Shown here: positions 59,491-64,000 of the stretch, piece by piece | Position numbering within the stretch: position 1 is the stretch's first letter | Layout: the number at the start of each line of letters is the position of its first letter | Assembly: GCA_933228895.1 (NCBI GenBank) | Contig: OW121848.1 | Coordinates: 156,938,688 to 157,002,687, forward strand | From: Platycnemis pennipes | Taxonomy: Eukaryota > Arthropoda > Insecta > Odonata > Platycnemididae | Length of the DNA stretch: 64,000 bases | Direction of reading: 5' to 3' | The notes under the pieces: generated by a model | What the model was told of the DNA's origin: nothing | What the model saw: only the letters and a program-made list of their open reading frames with translations | Databases searched by the model: none | Made by a program: the position numbers and the translations under genes

Positions 59491-60227
59491 TACCAATCCA
59501 ATAAATAATCGGTTGAATACACAAGTTTACTTTGTGTTGTTTTATAACGTACAGGGGCGCTTGTTATTAAAGACAGCGGAGTAAGAAAAATATCATTTTT
59601 AACTTGTTGAATAGGATTAGAGGCCACTGAGACAGATTAAAGTTGAAAATAAAAGTCCATCCGGCCATAAGTAATAAAAACCTAACGAAAACCTAAGACA
59701 TTTTAAAAACGAAAAATTTAACATTCACTAAAAAATGCATGCAACCATCAACTGCATGCATATTTTCTAGTGAACATTTAATGCAACATATCTTTTCATT
59801 TTTTGTAGTGCAACATTGTAACATTTTTTCTTCTCGGTGATGTACCTTATCTCAGCCTTCCGACCAAGAATTCAAAATTCATCTCCAGCTCTTCTGGGCT
59901 CCGTTTCAATTCTGGAGAAAACGCTCTGGTCCCCTTGGAGGTCCTCCGGCACAGGTGTCTTCCCCGCCATTTGCCCAACGCTCCCGGTGACCTTCCCGGC
60001 ATGCTTCACCGCACCCCAGACGATGGCCCTTCCCTCTGCCCCATCCCTCGATCTACCCCCTCCGCCTCCAAAGCGACCCTCATTTGCAGGTCCCCGAAGT
60101 GAGGTTCGGACGCTGAGGGTTTTTCGCAAGGCCTCGAACAATCGTTTATAAGGCTAAGAGCAAAACAAACTCAAGGAATTTGGAATGAACTGGAATATGG
60201 CCCTCGTATCGCATAAGGTCCATATGA
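59491..60227. other. Unassigned, GC-rich at 59.9-60.12 kb
   Basis: Opposing frames (59837-60151 plus, 59872-60141 minus) in GC-rich DNA. No family recognised. Confidence 0.35.
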
Positions 60228-60769
60228 ATGGGGTCGTTTACATATTTTTTTATTGCAGAATCTGATAGAGTTTGTAAAATAAAAAGACCCATATTTTTCC
60301 ATTTTTTGATCAGTGAAGTATTTCCCGAGTTATAAGCGGTGAAAAACTAATGTTTTTAACCCTTTCGGAAAAGTGGGCATGGTGCAACCTCTAACGTATA
60401 TAGACTTCGTCCAATCACAACTGAGCCCGCGAAGCTACTTTGCCTAATCGCAATGGGGGGGGGGGGGGGGCACAGCTGACTCGGCCAATACGAGAAGTTG
60501 CGACAGCATCTGTGCGAGCAGACCTTCCGAGAATCCCCTTCCACTCCCTTCTCCTCCCCTAAAAGCAGTCAAGGACGGGAGGAAAATGACGTTAATGTTA
60601 CCACAGCAGCATTTTCGGTGGGCGTCACCTTTTGCTTATTTACATTTTTGATTTATGAGTGAATGGTTGTAGTTAGAAGATTAATTTTTCCACTAAAATT
60701 CTTTTTTCGTTTCCATTTAACGATTTCGTGTACAAAATTGAGATTTCAGTTCCGAGTGAACATCCCCAT
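60228..60769 (+). mobile_element. Inverted-repeat element, family A, full length
   Basis: 542 bp with ATGGGGTCGTTTAC at the left and a reversed partner ending CCCCAT at 60764-60769. It differs from the 43.17-kb copy mainly by a G tract of about 17 at 60455-60471, where the other copies have 5-7 G. No transposase. Confidence 0.85.
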
Positions 60770-61263
60770 TGAGGCAGACATACTAGTTTAATTTGTATGC
60801 CTACATATGCAAGATTTTCCCCCATCAGTTCGTTAAAGCAAAGGTAATATTCAGGAAGTACATACATATCCTGAAATTGGTTGAGTAATGCTCAACTTTG
60901 TGGGACAAGATTTATAAATAAACTGCTGGTTTTGTGCTGTATTTGGACACAATCAGGCTATCTGTCTAAGGCTTTCTGATCTGTCTTTCATCATATTTTT
61001 TACATTGGCCGCTCAATCTCTGTGAGCCACGCAAAAAGGAAAAATCTTTTTTATGAGCAAATATTCGTAAATTGACTCCTTAAAGCAGTTTAATCCCTCG
61101 GCATTACTTTACATGATGATCAAGTTTTTTCCACGCACAGATCTCTCCCTTAGACTTTTATTTCCGCGACTACTCCCAGATAATGGGTGAGTACCAATGC
61201 ACTCATTAGTGCCACTAGGTTGCACTTGATTCATTTGTTTATGCTCGAGTGATTCTATTCACC
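60770..61263. other. Unassigned sequence
   Basis: Nothing recognised. Confidence 0.35.
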
Positions 61264-61650
61264 TGCATCAACATAAAGCCCTGAATACCACCATTGAGGT
61301 GTGTGACATGGGGTGAATTTACACTAAACATGCATTACATATCATGCATAGTAAAGGATTAGAAATTATATTCTAATCTATACTTCACAATTTAAAAAAG
61401 ATAAAAATCCAATATAATGCTGTTAGTTGGGGTTCTCTTAAAATCCTCATACCGACAAGCAACGACCTATGCTATCCATTAATACACTCGCATTTATCCT
61501 ATTGAATATATTTACACCTAATCATATCCCTAATAGTACGATGAAAGAAAGACATTTTAAATCTGCCAGTTCGACAATCAATTTCTCTAATTTTGTGATT
61601 ATGGTCCTTCAAGTTGCAGTTCGCGAAATATTTTTAGCGTCTATTTAACA
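61264..61650 (-). mobile_element. LINE family B, 3' end copy
   Basis: Minus strand: 'catcaacataaagccctga', 'gtgtgtgacatggggtgaat', 'catgcattacatatcatgc', then 'ccctaatagtacg' and 'acaatcaatttctctaattt'. It matches 24.6-24.96 kb and stops near 61650. It contains an unfilled version of the site that holds the family A element at 6.46 kb. Confidence 0.8.
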
Positions 61651-61970
61651 TTAATATATATTCTAAGCCCATGTCCTTCTCACCCCTCCACTGTCCACGA
61701 CCAAAAGTCGAGACCTCCTTCTGTGGCTCAAACCAAAGACATCGTAAGTAATTCCTTTCAATGTAACAATCGACAGAGTCGGAACAAAAGTGGGTTAAAG
61801 ATAAATAGAGTGGAATTTAACTGGTGTTCCCTTTTTCTTTCACATGAACATCAGTCATGTTCGCAAAATAATTTCTACGTCACTGTTTTCCTCTTTTTTT
61901 GTAGCAAACGTGGTGAAGCAAAGTCGTTTTCTGGTCCAATAGTTAGAAAACATAGAAGTATCTCATTTAC
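61651..61970. other. Unassigned sequence between opposed LINE copies
   Basis: No recognised feature in this 320-bp interval. Confidence 0.35.
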
Positions 61971-62765
61971 CTTACCTAGTTGGATTTGTAAAGGGACGGT
62001 ACGATAACTATATTAGCGTAACCAATCTATTAAATAAATTAAAATGGGAATCACTGTCAGACCGTAGGTTGAAATTTAGACTTGATCTCTAAAATAAGTT
62101 CCAAGAAAATATTTTCAGTGATGAAGTTAAAAATATTTTGCGAACTTCAACTTATTATGGTATACTGGACCATGATCACAAAATTAGAGAAATTGATTAC
62201 TGAACTGACAAATTCAAAATGTCCTTATTTCCTCTAACAATTAGGGATATGAATAGCGGTAATATATCCAATGCGATTTTTATAAATAATTATCGGGTTT
62301 CCAGCCGAGTCAGATTTTGCGTTGCTGACGTTTCGACGGAATACCCCTCCATCGTCCTCAGAGCAATAAACTCTCTTATTGCTCTGAGGACGATGGAGGA
62401 GTATTCCGTCGAAACGTCAGCAACACAAAATCTTACTCGGCTGGAAACCCGAGAATTATTTATAAATATCATTCGCCGAGAAAGGACAAAATCATATATC
62501 CAATGCGAGTTTATCAATTGATAGCATAGGTAGTTGCATGTTGGCATAAGGACTTTAAGCTAACCCAACTAACAGCATTTTATTAATTTCTGTAAGTTGG
62601 TTATTTTTGTCTTAAAAAAATAAGTTTAGGCTAGTATACTATTACCAATTACTTATGCATGATATATAATGTTCACAACAAATATATTTGGTGAGAATCC
62701 ACCCACTGACACACACATTTATGGTAGCCCTGCCGGGTATTATGTAGATGCAGTAACTCAATTAA
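61971..62765 (+). mobile_element. LINE family B, interrupted by a palindromic insertion
   Basis: Plus strand. The RT C-terminus (about 61985-62255) reads VKGRYDNYISVTNLLNKLKW, then SLSDRRLKFRLDL, a stop, and NKFQENIFSDEVKNILRTS. It ends FPLTIRDMNSG. After the insertion (62277-62493), the 3' UTR resumes at 62509 and ends with 'gggtattatgtagatgcag' near 62745-62754. Two in-frame stops confirm that it is dead. Confidence 0.85.
62277..62493. mobile_element. Palindromic Penelope-like insertion with 15-bp duplication
   Basis: 217 bp, flanked by identical ATATATCCAATGCGA at 62262-62276 and 62494-62508. It folds back almost completely: 'tcgggtttccagccgagt' and its reverse, and CTGAGGA-stem-GAAACGTC on both strands (62394-62418 plus, 62327-62361 minus), with stem GATGGA/TCCGTC. 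The tail 'cattcgccgagaaagg' resembles the terminal block at 8.37 kb and 24.31 kb. No coding region. Confidence 0.85.
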
Positions 62766-64000
62766 AGGCATGCACTTTTATGATTGCAAAAAAGGAACAG
62801 AAATGTGGCGCATGGGAAAATTGTTCTTTCCCGGGCCCGGGGCAGAATCTTCATCCTTCTCCTCCTCCAATGAATGGGGATACGGAATCGAACGAATCGC
62901 GGCCTTTGGGGTTGGGGGTGCCAGGGGATGAGGCATGACGCCACACTCCCGTCGGCTGGACCACTTCCGCCTTCCCGCCAACAATGCCACCGCTCCAGCC
63001 TCTTGCTCACCCCCAGTGACCTGCATCCGTTACCGTAGCCCGCGGAGCCATTCCATACTCAACGTCGTGTCACCTTGAACTGAGGTTTTCGAGCTAACAG
63101 TGCATCTCTCATTTCGTGGGAAATGAACGGGGTATGCACAGAAACGCATGAAAAAATTTAGCTCAAAAAATATTTCTCTTTCACTCCGGGTCTCTCGTGC
63201 CGGACTTTCTTGAGGAGTAGCAAAACAGGACTAATTTTTAAATGTTCCGCTACTGAATGGAGTGGAAAGAACAGCGTTAATTAGGTTTTATGGGTTAACG
63301 AGGAAATAAACAAGTTTAAATTTTTGTGAAAATAAATGAGCAACCACATTCGAAGGCATACAATTTCTTTAAGTCGCATTCAGTTGAGATTAGATACATT
63401 CTTAATCCATGCACATTCATTTCATTCTTCGCCATTCAATAGTATATGGCCATCCAGTTACGGGAACGCATTTGGTCATGGGAACGGTATATCGGACTGG
63501 TCACGATTGATTTCGGCAGAGTTGCGTCGGATACGGGTACTAATACCAGAATGCCACGGAGGAATGATCGCCCGCTTTAACCAGAATGTCAATTCTCCCT
63601 TTTGCCTCCCAGGAATTCTTGTACTTTTGAGAAAGGGGCAATGATTCATCCTCTCTCCTTCCCAAAATCAGTTCTCCTTTCATCCCCTCGTCGTGAATTA
63701 TTGCTTTTCCAATTGTTCCTTCGGAATACGCTGACCATCTGCGGTCATTACTGGTCTTCTCCCTGGGCAGAGAAAAGTTTGGTCATCGGAGAGAGAATGA
63801 TAAGGGTCCTCTGCTTGCTCTGCTGTGCTTACCCCCATTGGAGGGTGCTCCGGCCTTCTTTCGTTCCTCAACATACACGGGAAACGAAAAGCACCCCGAG
63901 GGGAAATAAAATAGCTTCCTCGATAGTTTTGACCCACAGCTGGGTTCAATAGACTCTTTTCGTCCCGTACAAAGCCCAAAGACAGCATTCTCCACTCATC
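62766..64000. other. Unassigned, GC-rich at 62.8-63.05 kb
   Basis: Opposing frames in GC-rich DNA (62669-62938 plus, 62762-63026 minus), then AT-rich sequence with frames up to 116 codons (63602-63952 plus). No gene recognised. Confidence 0.35.

Noticed and set aside
62219..62547. Opposed 100- and 85-codon frames with matching peptides
   Set aside because: They are products of the fold-back insertion at 62277-62493 read from each strand.

Overview
This is eukaryotic, AT-rich, repeat-dense DNA. It is probably arthropod and most likely insect. The evidence is the mixture of decayed non-LTR retrotransposons (one family has a TAGATG-type 3' tail), an RTE-like LINE family, tRNA-derived SINEs, a Penelope-like element, a hAT element with an 8-bp target duplication, and short inverted-repeat elements. 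There are no operons, ribosome-binding sites, rRNA genes or long uninterrupted reading frames. I cannot name the species from the sequence. I found no host protein-coding gene that I can name, and the longest open frames (about 180 codons) sit mostly in GC-rich or low-complexity sequence and match nothing I recognise.

Layout. 0-10 kb: an edge-truncated inverted-repeat element, several LINE pieces, a tandem array carrying a hammerhead-like motif (4.66-5.06 kb), a LINE interrupted by an inverted-repeat element (6.17-7.07 kb), two related composite repeats (7.07-7.61 and 8.11-8.37 kb), and a Penelope-like element with an open GIY-YIG endonuclease frame (8.37-9.25 kb). 10-21 kb: mostly unassigned, with a tandem duplication at 10.1 kb, a LINE at 14.6-15.5 kb, a 70-bp inverted repeat at 16.65 kb and an RTE-like LINE 3' end at 19.6 kb. 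21-26 kb: three LINE copies in both orientations and a palindromic insertion. 26-40 kb: largely empty of recognisable features apart from RTE-like remnants, Penelope-type palindromes (31.5-32.4 kb), one LINE tail and one degraded SINE. 40-44 kb: a SINE nested in an inverted-repeat element, an RTE-like LINE, a second SINE family with target duplication, and another inverted-repeat element. 44-52 kb: GC-rich blocks and unassigned sequence. 52.1-55.7 kb: a complete but inactivated hAT transposon with intact ends. 56-64 kb: a perfect 54-bp-arm palindrome, SINEs, a fourth full copy of the inverted-repeat element, and a LINE interrupted by a palindromic insertion flanked by a 15-bp duplication.

How the parts relate. 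The window is a record of layered insertions. The inverted-repeat element entered a LINE, a SINE entered the inverted-repeat element, a palindromic Penelope-like unit entered a LINE, and a LINE fragment appears to lie inside the hAT element. The most unusual recurring signal is a short motif, CTGANGA followed by a small stem and then GAAA(C). It recurs in the tandem array, the Penelope-like element and several palindromic insertions. It resembles the core of hammerhead ribozymes, which are known from Penelope-like elements, but each copy with a clear stem has one extra base before it, so catalytic activity is unproven.
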